Assembly: GCA_907163375.1 (NCBI GenBank)
Contig: CAJQUW010012972.1
Location: 788,538-852,537 of the forward strand
Direction of reading: 5' to 3'
DNA length: 64,000 bases
Source of the DNA: Prostheceraeus crozeri
Taxonomy: Eukaryota; Platyhelminthes; Polycladida; Euryleptidae
The stretch's first letter is position 1. Each line of letters opens with the position of its first letter. Under the pieces are notes generated by a model, which was given only the letters and a program-made list of their open reading frames with translations, searched no databases and was not told the DNA's origin. Both the position numbers and the translations under genes were made by a program. This document shows, in pieces, positions 38,239-51,094 of the stretch.

Positions 38239-38622
38239 TGTTAGAAGAACATGTAAGAGTTTACCGTAAACCAGCGAAGAAAAATCTTTTCATACGTTAT
38301 CGTTCACATCTTCCTCAAACTGCGAAACTGAATTACATAAGAAATGAAAGACAGAGAATATCAGAACGTTTGCTCAAACGCTGAATACATAAACAGCATA
38401 AGAATAATTTCAATAAAACTCTCCAACTCAATGGTCATCCTGATTCAATGATGAAAACGACCAACAATAAGCGTAGAAAACGAAGTAAAGCAAACTTTGA
38501 TGGCATATAGCTTCCATTTCCGTATGTTTCTGAAAAAGTCGACAATCAGATCAAGAATGTATTTCATCGTGAAAATATAAACGTCAGAATCAATCGGGCT
38601 AAAGTCCTCGGGATTTATCAAA
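38239..38622 (+). pseudogene. Reverse-transcriptase element C-terminal relic
   Basis: One frame reads VRVYRKPAKKNLFIRYRSHL and LPQTAKLNYIRNERQRISER, a stop at 38381, then a long stretch with a second stop, and PYVSEKVDNQIKNVFHREN. These segments resemble the region after the RT core in several invertebrate retroelements (Penelope-like or related), in which a 'PY....' segment introduces the C-terminal domain. The RT core itself is not present. The class is uncertain. Confidence 0.5.
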
Positions 38623-38639
38623 TAATTTCCCTCTCTTTA

Positions 38640-40550
38640 TCCCAATGAATCGCATAGCCATCATCTATCTATTAATTAGTAAATGCATTTCAAATACCTT
38701 CTATGGTAATCAGATTTTCATTTTGTGTGGGAGAGAAAAGATATCTCTGCCATGTAAACTGCCGGGAAGAAAAATCAACTTTTCGGTCCCACGCATAGAA
38801 GTAGATAATACACTAGAATGGAAGTTTGATATCTTGTCTATATACAATGATGGCACATGGAAAAATCTATGGTTTGTAGATCAGATTCGATCTGAAACAT
38901 TATATCATAGTCAAACCATTTGCCAAGTTGGTTGTGGAAGTTGTTGAAATTTCATTACCGGATATGAAAAAAATTTTTTTAGTGATGGTGGTATTGTATC
39001 ATGTGGAAAAACCTACTATTTCCATGGATAATATACTTGTCCTTATTTGTGCCATTCATTAACAACCATACATTTTTCATTTTATCAAACGAATAATTTA
39101 ATTTGGTCTTTGAGTCATATTGAAGTTGGTAAACAGTACGGTTGGGAGAACATCTCAAAGAATTCACAGTTAAATTTCTAAATTTTATCATTTTTCTATT
39201 TTTCTATCATAAGAAACGGCTAAGAATAAGCACTTTTTTTCTGGAAAAAGCACTCGTTAAAATCTTCTCTACTCTCAGATATTTCTCAGATCGATTGAAT
39301 AGAATTAAAATAAATAATGATATAGATTATTCATTGAAATTATTATTAATATTGAAAAATTTGATCAGGATATTTTTTGTTGAATATAATGAACAGGAAT
39401 AAAAAATGAAAAAAAAAATTTAAAAAAAAAAATAAAAAAAAATTTTCAGTAAAATAAAAAAAATAAATATGCAAATGTTGCAATGATAAATGCATTGAGC
39501 AAATGCAAATTGCATATTAGTCTAAGAGATTATAGAATAAATATTTAAAAATGTTTAAACGTATAAAAACGTTTTAGTCTTAGTTTTATTTGATATAAAA
39601 TGGAGAAAGTACATTTTGTGTCTTTTTATTGCTTTGTGTTTATTGCAACTTATTATGCGCATTAGATCCATTATTGCACATGCAATACCAAAATATTTGT
39701 TGCATATAGCAAACCAAACAAAAACAAGCACAATTGCCCCACCAAATCATGCCAACCAAACCCCCCCCATTTACCCCATGCAATTTCCCATTTTCTTTCA
39801 TTTCATGTCAGGTTCCCCTGTATGGTCCCACGGGATCAGAAAGTTAACTTTCCCTCCCGCAGTTAACTTTTCCAATGCAAATTCCTATAAAGGACAGATC
39901 ATAGAAGTCCATAAGCAAGCTATGATTAGCTAGAGACCACCAAGATATCGATACAGTCCCTTAGTTTTGCTCATTCATAGATTTCGCGATGCAACCATCA
40001 ATTTTATAATGAACAATAGACATCTATAAATCACAAAATGAAAAGCTACATTCTTTCGAGAAGAAATAAACGTTTCCTCCCTTAGGTATCTGTCCATCCC
40101 TCACTACGCTCGGGCTGTACAACACAGCTGCGCGAGGAAAAGTTGATATTTCTTCTCTCAAGAAAATAGCTGTTCTTAATTCACATCACATTTTTCCTTC
40201 TTCTATGTCAGGTCATTTAACAAAATGCTAATGGTACTATGTCACCCTTTACTACCGGCCGCATAGCTCCCACTCTTCCATACTGTCCCAAACATTTTGT
40301 ACATAGTTTTGTATTATTTGTAATTTTGTATCGCTTGTATGAAGATGTGAAGTTTTAAATCTTATTCTATAATGTCATAAATTCATTTCCTGAAGATAGC
40401 TATAGATAATAGCTGAAATTAATCGACCGTAAGAAGTAAAAAATAAAAATCAATCCATCACTAGAATTTGGCTCTTTCCAAAAAAAAGAAAGGCCACGTG
40501 TACAGGAAGCCATTTCTGCATTTGTATGGCCGATAAGAGTTCACTTTCGT
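38640..40550. other. Gene-free stretch
   Basis: An A-rich low-complexity tract lies at 39395-39470. ORFs at 38645 and 39142 have no recognisable content. Confidence 0.4.
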
Positions 40551-40557
40551 AGAAGAC

Positions 40558-42110
40558 CTAGCCGGGCGAGTGGGGAAGGCTAGACATTCGAATAGGTGAC
40601 GAAAGTTGGGCGCATATCAACATATTCTTCCTCACCACTCTCACTGGCTGACGAGGCCGCAGGCGGTTGAACAGCTCGCGCTTGACTTGGTGCCCTACCA
40701 GCGCAGAGATCATGGAGAACACGGCGGAAAGAGAAACCCGTCCCATTTCTTGCACTTTGCCACAACGAAACACTTGTATATTCCGCTTATTTGGCCCTCT
40801 ACCCACTGCCACTATGAACATCTGTGGCCAACCATAGCACAGCCGCCCGCCGAGATATTGGTGGAGGGAGGTGAGATTGAAGTCGTAGCCGAGATCGGCT
40901 TCGTGTTATGTTACTGACAATACGGCTGTCAGTCACGTTCATCCTGATGCCGGCGCAGAAATGAACGCACTTGGCGTGCAGGGCGCTCTCATAACGCAAC
41001 CAACTTGCACGCTGGAATTGGAAGAGCCACATGCTGCTAATCGTTGCCAGCTTGGTGTAATCCACTATTATAAATAACCCGCCGCCGAGTGACATCTTGC
41101 TGGACGGCTAGAAGTGGTGGAGCACCCCTTGTAGATTATCTGGCGCCGGCATAAAGCCAAATGCAGACCGAAAGTCAAATCGCAGTAGGCTATTTCAGCT
41201 GGTGTGACGGAATTACATGCGCCGGGAATGAAGAAGGACGAGGTTGGTGCAGTCATCAATGGTGGAGTGTTCAGCAGTCGAATTGTGATGTGGTGGATAC
41301 GTTGGGGGGCCACAGGCAGATAGCTGATGGGATGAAGCCGGCGCTCCACAATACCGAAGTCGCGCGCTGATTGGTGGACACTTGGTCAATGATGTCAGTT
41401 GTTAGCAAGAGCTCAATCTCCCGCTCATTCAGTCTTGCGGCATTGAACTGTTGGTGGTGACGCCCTCAGAAAAGTGCTCACTCGACACCACATAAAAACC
41501 CAGTTGGGTGGTCAATTGGGCGAAACGGCTAGCTAGTTCTATTTTCACCTGTGTCGTGGCTTCCACTGATTTGAAACATCCGTTGTTCATTTTCTCCATC
41601 TCCTTCAAACACTCTGTGGAGAATTGGCGAGGTTTAAGCGCAGGATCTTTCTTATGCTCTACCAGGACTGTGGTCTCCACCAATTCTGTCAAGTAAATAT
41701 CCACATACCATTCCCAGGGGATGGAACGCTCCCTCTTATTGAGAGACGGAGCTTTGCAAAAGGAGTTTTCCCATAGCTCGCCACCACTGAGCAACGTTTC
41801 CGGGTGCTGGATGGTCATACGAAGGCCCTCGTTCAGGGCCAGCGCTGATTCACGGACAATGATGAAATAGTCCTTAAAAAGCTTCGCACGTAAATGTGGC
41901 CGCATCTTTTCATTCCACACCTTCAGACCTCAAGGGCTCATCATGGCGTTCTTTCAAGATCACGAGTCGGTTACACTTCATCACATCACGGTCAAAAATC
42001 TCGCATTCAAAATCATTCGCAGTCAGTTTCTCGTCGTCTTCAGCGGCTGCATCAACCGCGGGAGACGCTCCCGCAGCACATGCGCATGGTACAGGTAGCC
42101 AAGTAGTCTC
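40558..42110 (-). pseudogene. Unrecognised GC-richer coding relic with frameshifts
   Basis: Minus-strand frames in succession look like decayed coding sequence. About 42110-41935 is open (ANDFECEIFDRDVMKCNRLV). It shifts frame into 41920-41429, which encodes 163 residues including RPHLRAKLFKDYFIIVRES, SIPWEWYVDIYLTELVETTV and VKIELASRFAQLTTQLGFYV. Shorter open pieces follow to 40558. The region is visibly more GC-rich than its surroundings and its codon use differs. I do not recognise the family. It could be a retrocopy, a viral insertion or a transposon gene. Confidence 0.45.
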
Positions 42111-42461
42111 GTTTCTTTAACAGAGAGAATCATGGCGTATGCCCACTAGATAGCTTCCAAGGCTAAGAGCGAGGCATTCTGCTATAAAGAAGCAATGTGC
42201 ACTACTGCAGTCGCGTAAACAGCTGGTACATTGCATACATTGCAACTGAACACAATTTGTGCAGTTGTTTTTCTTGATCTGTGCAACTGAAAAATTGTAT
42301 TCAGGAAAAGAGGTAAATTAAAAAAGTAGTGGATGTAAAGATGTGATGACAATTGCACAACTCACCTTGCAGTAAGCAAATGTTGAAAATTGAAATTTGG
42401 AAAACGATTGACCCTTATTATTTTCTTGTGTAAAAAGGCTTAGATACTTGCATTATACTCT

Positions 42462-42737
42462 GTGCACATTTGGAGAAATCTGTTCGCCCTTTACATCAAT
42501 GCGCCATTATTTTTGTCTGGAGGCCAAGGTGATGCGGTTCGTTGGTACTGCCACTGCCTCTATGAATTGGGAATTACAAGACTAATACATGCACATGAGG
42601 TTCTGGCAGAGAACATACATGTGCCTATAATTCAAGCAGAGAAACTGCTAGCCAGTCATGAAACAAATCTTGTAGGAGACCGAATTATGGACAAAGAAGG
42701 AAATGTACTAAATGTACATGCATGCCATGACTTGTAA
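42462..42737 (+). other. Open frame of unknown origin
   Basis: A 91-codon open frame without a convincing ATG start (GTG at 42462). The later part (AHEVLAENIHVPIIQAEKLL, ending NVHACHDL) has protein-like composition. It may be a fragment of a larger relic; no family assigned. Confidence 0.25.
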
Positions 42738-42790
42738 CTTGTAAGTTTTGCATGCTGCATACGAACCATCTAGCTCAAAGGTAGGCAAAC

Positions 42791-42890
42791 CATAGAGTGG
42801 GGATATATAGGTAGAGTGTCGACTCAAAAAATGTATCTGTATATAGTGAAAATTTTTAAATGAGAAGATTCAGTTTTTTGCGGAGATTTC
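42791..42890 (+). repeat. Inverted-repeat partner of 48851-48949
   Basis: About 100 bp (CATAGAGTGGGGATATATAG...CAGTTTTTTGCGGA) matches the reverse complement of 48851-48949 with roughly ten differences. Each copy starts at CATAGAGT, so this is probably the end of a transposon family. Confidence 0.7.
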
Positions 42891-42963
42891 CTATAATTCA
42901 CAAAACTGAAATTAATATTAGTCTTGTTTACTTACTACACTTGGGTAGATGGCAACTGCCAAC

Positions 42964-43846
42964 TACACTGTAAATCGCTGGATACGAAAATTACATACAA
43001 ACATATACCAAATTCACATACAATTTGAAACTAACATTTGATAAGAGATCCTCGTATGTTTACAGAGATCTGGTATGTTTTTCATACGAAATCTCACTTA
43101 CTTTCGTATGTGAATGGTATGCAGCGATACGAACGATTCTATCTGTGATTGGCTGTTTTGCAATGAAATGCGAGTTGTTGGTATGTTTTACTCGTATATA
43201 CGAGACCCGATGCAAATTCGTCCTGATTCGTACGTCTCTGACATAAACAGCTTTAAGGCACATAGTAAAAATATATATATTACATTCTACGTCAAATAGC
43301 TTTTTTCGGTTATACCAGTCGTGAATATTTCTTTTTGATTGTGTGGTATTTAACTAGATTAGATTTATTGTGAATTTTATACTCTACGAGTATGTCTTCG
43401 TTGCTACTTGTCTAGTAACATTAACAGGACGCGTATTTAGCTCTACTTTATGAACCAAGTTGTTTGACATCATTTCATTCGAACGATATCTTTCGTGCAA
43501 CCATGTCGACTTATATATTTTTTGCGTTTTGCGTTCATGACCTAGACTTGCATGTATTAAAGTCGAATTCAGTATTGCAAGTTTGACTCTTGAATGTCAT
43601 TATCTTACTACTTGCAAAACAGCAGTAACTTTAGTGTGATCTTTATTCACAAAAGGCCTTAAATCAACATACTTCAAACATCATTGATGCTTTCTTTGAC
43701 ATTGTGCTGGTATGGCTTTAGTATGTACAGCACACCACATTTGAAATAGCATGCGAAGACCATGCAAATAGATACAGAAATAGACCAAAAGCATATTTTG
43801 GCATGCATCCTTCGTATGTGATTGGTATTGAACGATTTACAGTGTA
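42964..43846. mobile_element. MITE-like element with TACACTGTAAATCG ends
   Basis: TACACTGTAAATCG at 42964-42977 is matched by its reverse complement at 43833-43846. Inside are many CGTATG/CATACG words in both orientations (42990-43240 and 43810-43825) that form imperfect long inverted repeats. There is no coding capacity. No clear target duplication was found, so superfamily is not assigned. Confidence 0.5.
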
Positions 43847-43856
43847 CCCGCAAGCG

Positions 43857-44165
43857 ATCAAGTTTTGATGAAAGGAAGTTAATCATAAAGACTTATTGGA
43901 AAGGGGGAAGCATTCAAAGTGCTTTTGAAATGTGGAATGAGATTTCAGATCCACTAGCATCTTCAAGATTCGTGATAAATTTGAAGATCTATGAGGCATA
44001 ACTGATGCTCCTCGTTCCGGTCGTCCAAGGACTGCAAGTGCTACTAACGAGAAAGTGAATTATGTTGCGCAGGCATTTGTTGCTAGTCCAGAAAAGTTGT
44101 CACTCAGGGGTTAGAAATATCTTATACAACTGTCCACCGTACTTTGACGGAGCTCAACCTTACTG
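43857..44165 (+). pseudogene. Mariner/Tc1-like transposase N-terminal relic
   Basis: Frames in this stretch read SFDERKLIIKTYWKGGSIQS, then, after shifts, a GRPRTAS-like segment and VAQAFVASPEKLS followed by YTTVHRTLTELN. This is the two helix-turn-helix/GRPR layout of mariner-type DNA-binding domains. At least two frameshifts and a stop. No catalytic domain follows. Confidence 0.65.
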
Positions 44166-44289
44166 CACACAGGCCGAGTCCATAGACTTTTCCAATGCAA
44201 ATTTGAAAGGCGTCTACACTTCGTTGAGCTTTTCCTTAAACCAGACTAAAGATGATCACTAAGCTATCTATGCAAAAGTTGCCATTCTG

Positions 44290-45330
44290 TCTATGGTGAA
44301 ACATGGCCTAGTGCACTAGTGCTAGTGTAGTACTAGTGTGACTAGTTTAAGATATCTATGAGTCCACGGGTGAAATAACGAAAATCTATGTTGAAAACAA
44401 GAAGTCTATAAATACATGCGATATATACAAATTTTTGAAACACTCTGTAGGCCTGTATTACAATGTATATTTGAATTTACAGCTAATATACTGCATTTGC
44501 TGAAATGTAATTTGATTTTGTCGCTGGTCTCATTTCAACAAAATTCGATATACCGGTATATGTAATTGGATGCATTTAGGTTGCATTGGTGACTGGAATT
44601 ACTAACAAACTTGTTTGAAGTTTCGCAGAATACTACCGAACATTATATAATCAAATTACATGAATAATTCCTTACAATAACAGGCCTTTATGTCACTAAG
44701 AGATGTAAAATGACTTGCAATTCACGATGTAAAATGTAGGCCTACTCATGGCAGAGTTAATTTTTTCCAGAAGTCTATCACTGAATGCTAATTCATATTT
44801 CTACACATACAAACTATGGACCACTCTTTGTCTTGAGCATTTAACAAATTAATAAGCTGTAACTGACGTTTGTAGAAATTTGTTTTCAAATAAATATCAG
44901 ACCTGAAAATCAAAACAAACAAGGTTATTTGCAGTTAAAATCTCACTCAATAATGTATCGTACTCAGCTATAGCTTTGAAACAACGTTAGTGAAAATTCA
45001 GAACTGTAAGTTACTTTGTTATTGCTTTAGACCACTAAATATTTCGTAGCATGAACCTCTTGACAAATGCCAAATTCATCGTAGTATAATGAAACTTCAG
45101 TGCGTGTGTTATTAGGTATTCAATTCTTTTTGTGTTTGGCATTACATGTAAATTGACAGGAATCCCTTGAATGATGGGAACTTATCTGGAAATTGTATCT
45201 GAAATGCACTATTTTCTAATTCGATTGATCAAACAGCATGCACTATAAATTGCCATCAATTTCACTCCGTTTCAATTTCATTCCGTATTATCAATTGCTA
45301 TAAATTTCATTCCGTTTCAATTTCATTCCG
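44290..45330. other. Gene-free stretch
   Basis: Nothing supported. A short imperfect repeat at 45260-45330 contains several TTTCATTCCGTTTCAATTT units just before the retrotransposon relic. Confidence 0.4.
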
Positions 45331-45341
45331 ATGAAGGAAGA

Positions 45342-47345
45342 ATGAAGAAGAAAAAGCTTGAACAAGATTGTGTAATTTTGGCAAATGTGGACTTACCGCA
45401 CAACAAGGAAAATGCGACACTATCACACCTGGAAGGAGCAATTGATGTAGTTATTTCAGATGCCAGACGACATTGGGAAGAAAATTACAATGCTACCGGA
45501 GTAAATGGAACTGACAATGAGCGTATTATACGTCAAAACTTGTCAAATGGAGATTCAAATCGTGTTGCATCAGCCGCTACCTTTGCTTCTGGAACCGGCC
45601 CTCATCAAATTTTGTCGTGTGAAGAGATAAGTAGGCCTATAAATCATATCATCCCTGCAAAAGATATTACTTGGGGTGAATTGAAGGGGAAAGATGCAAT
45701 CAAAGAAGAGCTACTGAAATGCTACAATAAGATCACAAGATGGAATAAAAATATATTTGTACCAACAAAAGGAAAGGCTGGAAATACTTTGATTGTAGAG
45801 CTATGTCGAATTCTGAATTTGTTTGCCTATAAGACAGCGTGGGAAGGCATAGCAATGTTGTTGGTTCACGTTGCCGTACCACCTATGTTGCAAAAACCTT
45901 GAGTTAATCAACAAGCAAATTCTAAATTTCTATTGACCAGACTGGAGAAATGGAAAAGGGGTGACATCAAATCTCTTATATCAGAAGCAAGTGAAATACA
46001 AAAGGAAATTAAATATGCCAAATATTCTGGAAGTACCAGCATAGAAAGAAAATTCTGTCAGCTAATGCAAAACGGAAAAGTTGCGCAAGCAATGAAACTC
46101 ATCAATTTAGATGACAATATTACTGGCGTTCACAGTATGACGAAAAAAAGTCAAGGAAATTTGGTGGAGAAACATCCTAGAGCTAAACCAGCGAATGAAG
46201 ATGTATTAATTTCCAATGTTGAAACAGCATTTGAAGTGATAATGTTTGAAGAAATGGATCTCACTATGGTTCAAAATGCAGCAAAAGGAGTTCCGGGTTC
46301 CGGAGGACCTACGCAAGTTGACACTGATTGCTGGAGAACTTTATTGTGTTCAAAAATGTTTGGAATGGCTTCAGTCAATTTATGTCAAGCAGTTGCGGAT
46401 ACAGCAAAGAGATTATGTACAGAATCGATCGATCCAGATTATCTTGTGGAATATCAGGCATGCTGAATGAAAGTCCTTGATAAGAACCCAGGCATCCGAC
46501 CGATTGTTATTGGGGAAGTCCTCAGAAGGATAATTGGTAAGATGGTCACTTGGACCTTAAAATCAGATGCTCAAGAAGCAGCAGGTCCACTTCAAACTTG
46601 TGCGGGCACTAAGAATAGAAGCTTCCATTCACGCTGCTGAAATGATGTTCTCCGATTCTGATACTGAAACCATCTAAATGGTGGATGCCTCAAACGCGTT
46701 TAACTCAATGAATCGTGAGTCTGCCCAACATAACATCAAAACAATTTGTCCTCCATTCCATACATATCTATCGAACACATATCAGAAACCGGCAAAGCTT
46801 TTCTATAAGACGATGAATACCGAAGAAATTCTTTTAACATCAGAAGAGGATTGTACACAGGGAGATCCATGTGCGATGCCATTCTATGCATCAGGCATCT
46901 CACCCTTACTGAAGGAGTTATCCGAAATTATATGTGATGACAAAGAAAAGCAAATATGGTATGCTGATGTCAGTTGCTGCTTGGGAAAGAAAGAAAAAAT
47001 TAAGCTATGGTGGGAATATTTGTTCAAAAGGGGACCTTCTTACGGATACTTTCCAAGTCATGATAAGACAGCTCTTTTGATCAAGAATGAAATTGACTTG
47101 GAATACGCTAAAATCACTTTTGAAAATTACAGCATGCAAATAATTAATCTGGTGGAAGATACCTAGGAGCAGCTGCTTTAGGTGACAATCAATTCAAAGC
47201 ATCGTATGTCAAGAAGAATGTCGACAAATGGATAGTAGATGTGGAGCTAATGTCCAAAATAGCAGCAGATGACCCACAAGCGGCACTATGTGGTTTCACA
47301 AAAGGCTTTTGTAATCGTTCGACATTTCTACAAAGAATTGAGTTG
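45342..47345 (+). pseudogene. Retrotransposon polyprotein with reverse transcriptase, 5' part of a split relic
   Basis: Open frames at 45342-45902, 45933-46466 and 46678-47166 are colinear parts of one protein separated by stops and shifts. The middle part has a helical linker and VPGSGGPTQVD, an RT block. The third has VDASNAFNSMNRE (RT block with catalytic Asp), TQGDPCAMPFYA and WYADVS in place of the expected YADD, so the active site is lost. The reading continues to about 47345 (AALCGFTKGFCNR) where it is cut by an insertion and resumes at 48960. The RT type is one common in marine invertebrate genomes; I do not assign the clade. Confidence 0.75.
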
Positions 47346-48955
47346 GTATATTAGGTGGAGTGGTAACTCCGCATTTATTAAATCCCTAATGTGTATACTC
47401 TTTTGATTTTATTAAATGAACTTGAGGGGTATATAGTTGGCAATTATTTTCAAAAAAGCCCATGAATATTTAATTTAAATATTTAGAGAAAGGGCCAAAA
47501 TGTTGTCATTAATTTATTGTTTTCCCGATATATTTCGCTGGCCAACAGACATCGTGATCACGGCTGTAGAAAAAGAAGGTTTAATTTTTCAAAGTTATCT
47601 AGTCCTCGATGTTAAAAACTATGTTACTTGTTTATCAAGATATCCTAGATCACATCATCCCACGCATTGCTTAAAATGAACTTCACCTTGTTTCCACTTC
47701 TATGATGTCTGCTCCATATTGCCTCCTTTACCACTCTGCTTTTATAATTACTTTCTTTGTCAATGATATGTAATGGCTTGAGGCGGGAGACGCATAATGA
47801 ATAAAAGGAAAACGTCACAAATCTCTCCCGAAATTTATATAATGCCGAATAAACACAAAGGTTTAAGTAAAAATATAATACAGGTAAAATCGGCAAACGT
47901 TTCGCGTCCAGACGCTTGGTCACTGCCTTACTAAAGTAAGTAACTATTAGTTACTACTATAGTTAGTTACTTACTATCACTTAGTTATTACTATAGTAAG
48001 GCAGTGACCAAGCGTCTGGACGCGAAACGTTTGCCGATTTTACCTGTATTATATTTTTACTTAAACCTTTGTGTTTATTCGGCATTATGTATATTTCGGG
48101 AGAGATTTGTGACGTTTTCCTTTTGTCAATGATTTTCCTAGAACTCCAATTGAACTGATGGTCTTCGTTTACGATGTGATTGGATATTTCTAAATGCGTG
48201 TCAAAAAAAAATAGTTGGTAATTGTTGCCAAATGTAAGACATGCAAATTTTTGCAGTTTTCAAGAAATTGCCACGAAATTGAGTGATCATGATTGCAATG
48301 CAGAAGGAATGATAGTATTTTACAGATTCTCAGTGTCATGACAGCCTTGGAGATTTAATGTTTGTTAAACTAGCAATTCGATGGGTTCCCATTACTTTCA
48401 TGCTCAACCTCAAGAGTTATCCGAGTTCTTAAGCGTGATCCCATCAGAGGCAACCTGCTAATGGCAGAGCAAAATCACATAATCAAAGACAATGATTTGA
48501 ATTAACTTTGAAAGTAAATGGGTCCACATCACCATTCAAGAAATGAAACATGAATTAAGTGAATCATAAAATCATGCCAGTGAAAATTGAATTAAAAACT
48601 TGAAATTTCAGCCATGAAAGCACGAATAATATCGTGACTTTTTCATGAAGACTTCCATTATAATACGGATCATGAAATTCCCTTGATAATCAGCTTAATA
48701 GCAAGGATGCTTATTAGCAAATATTCATTCCTTTTGATATCCAATTTGAATCATACTACTTATGTAGGGATGTCATCTCGGTAGTATATAAATTTGCAAA
48801 ATATTGACTTTTTTGAAACTGCTCAAATAATTTTTTGGACCACGGGAACGTAATTTCCGCAAAAAACTGAATCTTTTCATTTAAAATTTTTTACTGTATA
48901 CAGATACTTCTTTTGAGTCGACACTCTACCTGTATATCCCTACTCTATGCTACAA
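47346..48955. mobile_element. 1.6-kb insertion splitting the retrotransposon, with a foldback
   Basis: This segment interrupts a colinear retrotransposon protein. Its right end is the CATAGAGT-ended repeat (48851-48949) shared in inverted orientation with 42791-42890. It contains a long foldback (47803-48124). No transposase was seen, so it would be non-autonomous or composite. Confidence 0.55.
47803..48124. repeat. Long foldback with 131-bp arms
   Basis: 47803-47933 and 47994-48124 are inverted copies with only a couple of mismatches, separated by about 60 bp of imperfect TAGTTACTTAC-type palindromes. Each arm contains GCGTC-TG-GACGC followed by GAAACG. Near-identity indicates a recent event or constraint. 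Confidence 0.9.
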
Positions 48956-48959
48956 AGAA

Positions 48960-50098
48960 GTAATGGTGGGATGAAAGAATTATTTCAGCCATTGAAAATA
49001 AAATTGGAGACGCTTTCATACCGGCAATTGCAGGTAAACCTGTATCCGATTTGGAAAAACGAATCATAACTCCCGTCACGCTATGGTGGACTTAGCATTA
49101 CAAATCCCACTGCGTCATCGAACAGAGAATATTCGGCATCATCAAATATTGCGGAACCTTTTGACTCGCATACTTTGCCAACAAGAAAGATATTTTGAAA
49201 GTCTTAATTGTCAAGAAATTCAAGATGCAAAGATAAAAATGAAAAGTGACAAAGAAAGGTTTTGTAAAAGAGAACTGAGTGATATAATGGATGAGGAGAA
49301 AATGAGGGTAGCATTAAAACTTGCAAGTGAAAAAGGAGCATGTGTCTGACTTTCGGCATTACCTATACGGTCTCTCAGATATTGTCTCAACAAAAATGAG
49401 TTTAAAGATGCTATCCGGCTTAGATACAATTGGAGCATATCTGATATTCCAAGTTATTATGTATGCGGTGCCAAGAACGATGCTTGCCATTCAATTAATT
49501 ATAAAAAGGGAGGATTTGTTTCTTTACGCCACGATGTTTTTCGGGATACTGAAGCTGATTTCCTTCGTGAGATATGCAAGAATGTGGTAACTGAGCCGAA
49601 ACTGATGCAGACCAGTTTGTTCAATCCGGCAACCTTGAGGAAATGGCTCGATTAGACACATCTGCAGTTGGAGTTTGGGGAAGACTTGAAAAAACTTACT
49701 TTGATGTAAGGATAACCAACCCTAACTCACCAACTTATAAAAACAAACAACTAAAACAGATATTTAAACAACACGAAGAAGAGAAGAAGCGCAAATATGA
49801 AGAACGTATTTTGCATATTGAGAAGATCTCATTCGTCCATTTGACATTTGCCAATACAGGAGCGGTTGGACCGGCAACAACAATTTTTCATAAGAGGTTG
49901 GCAAGTCTCATGTCTTGGAAATACAATGAGAGGTATGCAGACGTAATGGGACACATCAGGAGAAAAATTATTTGTGCGTTGATCAAAAGTGTTTTGATTT
50001 CTTTGCACGGTTACAAAGGTGGAGAGCATGTGGAAACATCCCTTTCTGAAATTTCTTTTAATTTTATACCTGCATTTTCTCATTATGAAAACTTTTAG
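48960..50098 (+). pseudogene. Retrotransposon polyprotein, 3' part of the split relic
   Basis: Resumes the protein cut at 47345: ISAIENKIGDAFIPAIAGKP near 48985, then frames at 49083-49349, 49321-49590 and 49643-50098. In the frame of 49643-50098 it reads GVWGRLEKTYFDVRITNPNS, a helical EEKKRKYEERILHIEKISF segment and GPATTIFHKRLASLMSWKYN, the C-terminal domain of this retroelement type. Several shifts and stops. Inactive. Confidence 0.7.
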
Positions 50099-51040
50099 TT
50101 AATTCATGTACATGTAATTGATGCATAATGCGTATTGATCCTGCTGTAACTGTTGGTTTTCAGAATATGATTTTCTCGTTTTCTTCTTTTGTCTTTTATT
50201 TCACTCCGTTTGATATCAATATAAAGTATCAACTGATTATTGTTGATTATTACAAAAATGTGAGTAATCAAACAAAAGCGCAATGTATGTTGCATGAAGC
50301 ATTGATAATTACTACAAAATCAGTTTCCATCACAACTTGTCCCAATTATGTCAATAACCATCTGTACAGCGTATGGCACATGTATACATCCATCTCGCGC
50401 AATTATCAATCTCATAGACCGACACACAACGACGAATTGAGAGTGGGCTACACACAGAGATAGATTCATCTTCGTGTGGGTTGCTCTAGAGCGGACATTA
50501 TCCTATCCCAACCATTGTATGCAGTGGCAACAAGCGATAGAAAATGACACAGATATTCGTCTCTCTAGGCATTCAGATATTCTAGGCCTGTCAAACGAAA
50601 GTACCTACCTATCTTTGACTCAATTTTTCTTAGTGATAAATTAGTCAAATGGAAATATTTTTCACACAGTTCGACTCCTAACATTCTAAATTTACTGACC
50701 ATGTACGTTCAATGTGGCGTCAGTCTTCTGCACACCCGGCGGGAACAGCCAGCCATAAAACGAAAAAAATGCGAACCCTTAAACATTTGCAATTTTGGAA
50801 AGCTCGCATGTCAGATGCCATTTATGCCAGTCATCAAAATCATGTATGAGCTATTGCCAGATTATGACATCATCCTTCAAAATGGCCGCCATGATTATAA
50901 AAATGGGCTATATCTCGAAAATTAATTATTTTCAGGCCCACTGTATTACGAGCAGATATAAAGTCGACCAATTTCTTTCATTTGAGACTGATTTCATGCC
51001 AATCTGTTATACATATGTCAAATAATTACGTCATTATTCA
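50099..51040. other. Gene-free stretch
   Basis: No supported feature. ORFs at 50128 and 50701 lack recognisable content. Confidence 0.4.
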
Positions 51041-51094
51041 TGAGTAGTAAGGAAGTGACAAACACCAGACAGCGCAAGATGGCCGCCATCGCTG

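Noticed and set aside
42964..43846. Assignment of the MITE-like element to the hAT superfamily
   Set aside because: The CACTGTAAA-like ends are suggestive but no 8-bp target duplication is visible.
47803..48124. Hammerhead ribozyme in the foldback arms
   Set aside because: GAAAC occurs next to a hairpin but the matching CTGATGA core is not present at the needed place.
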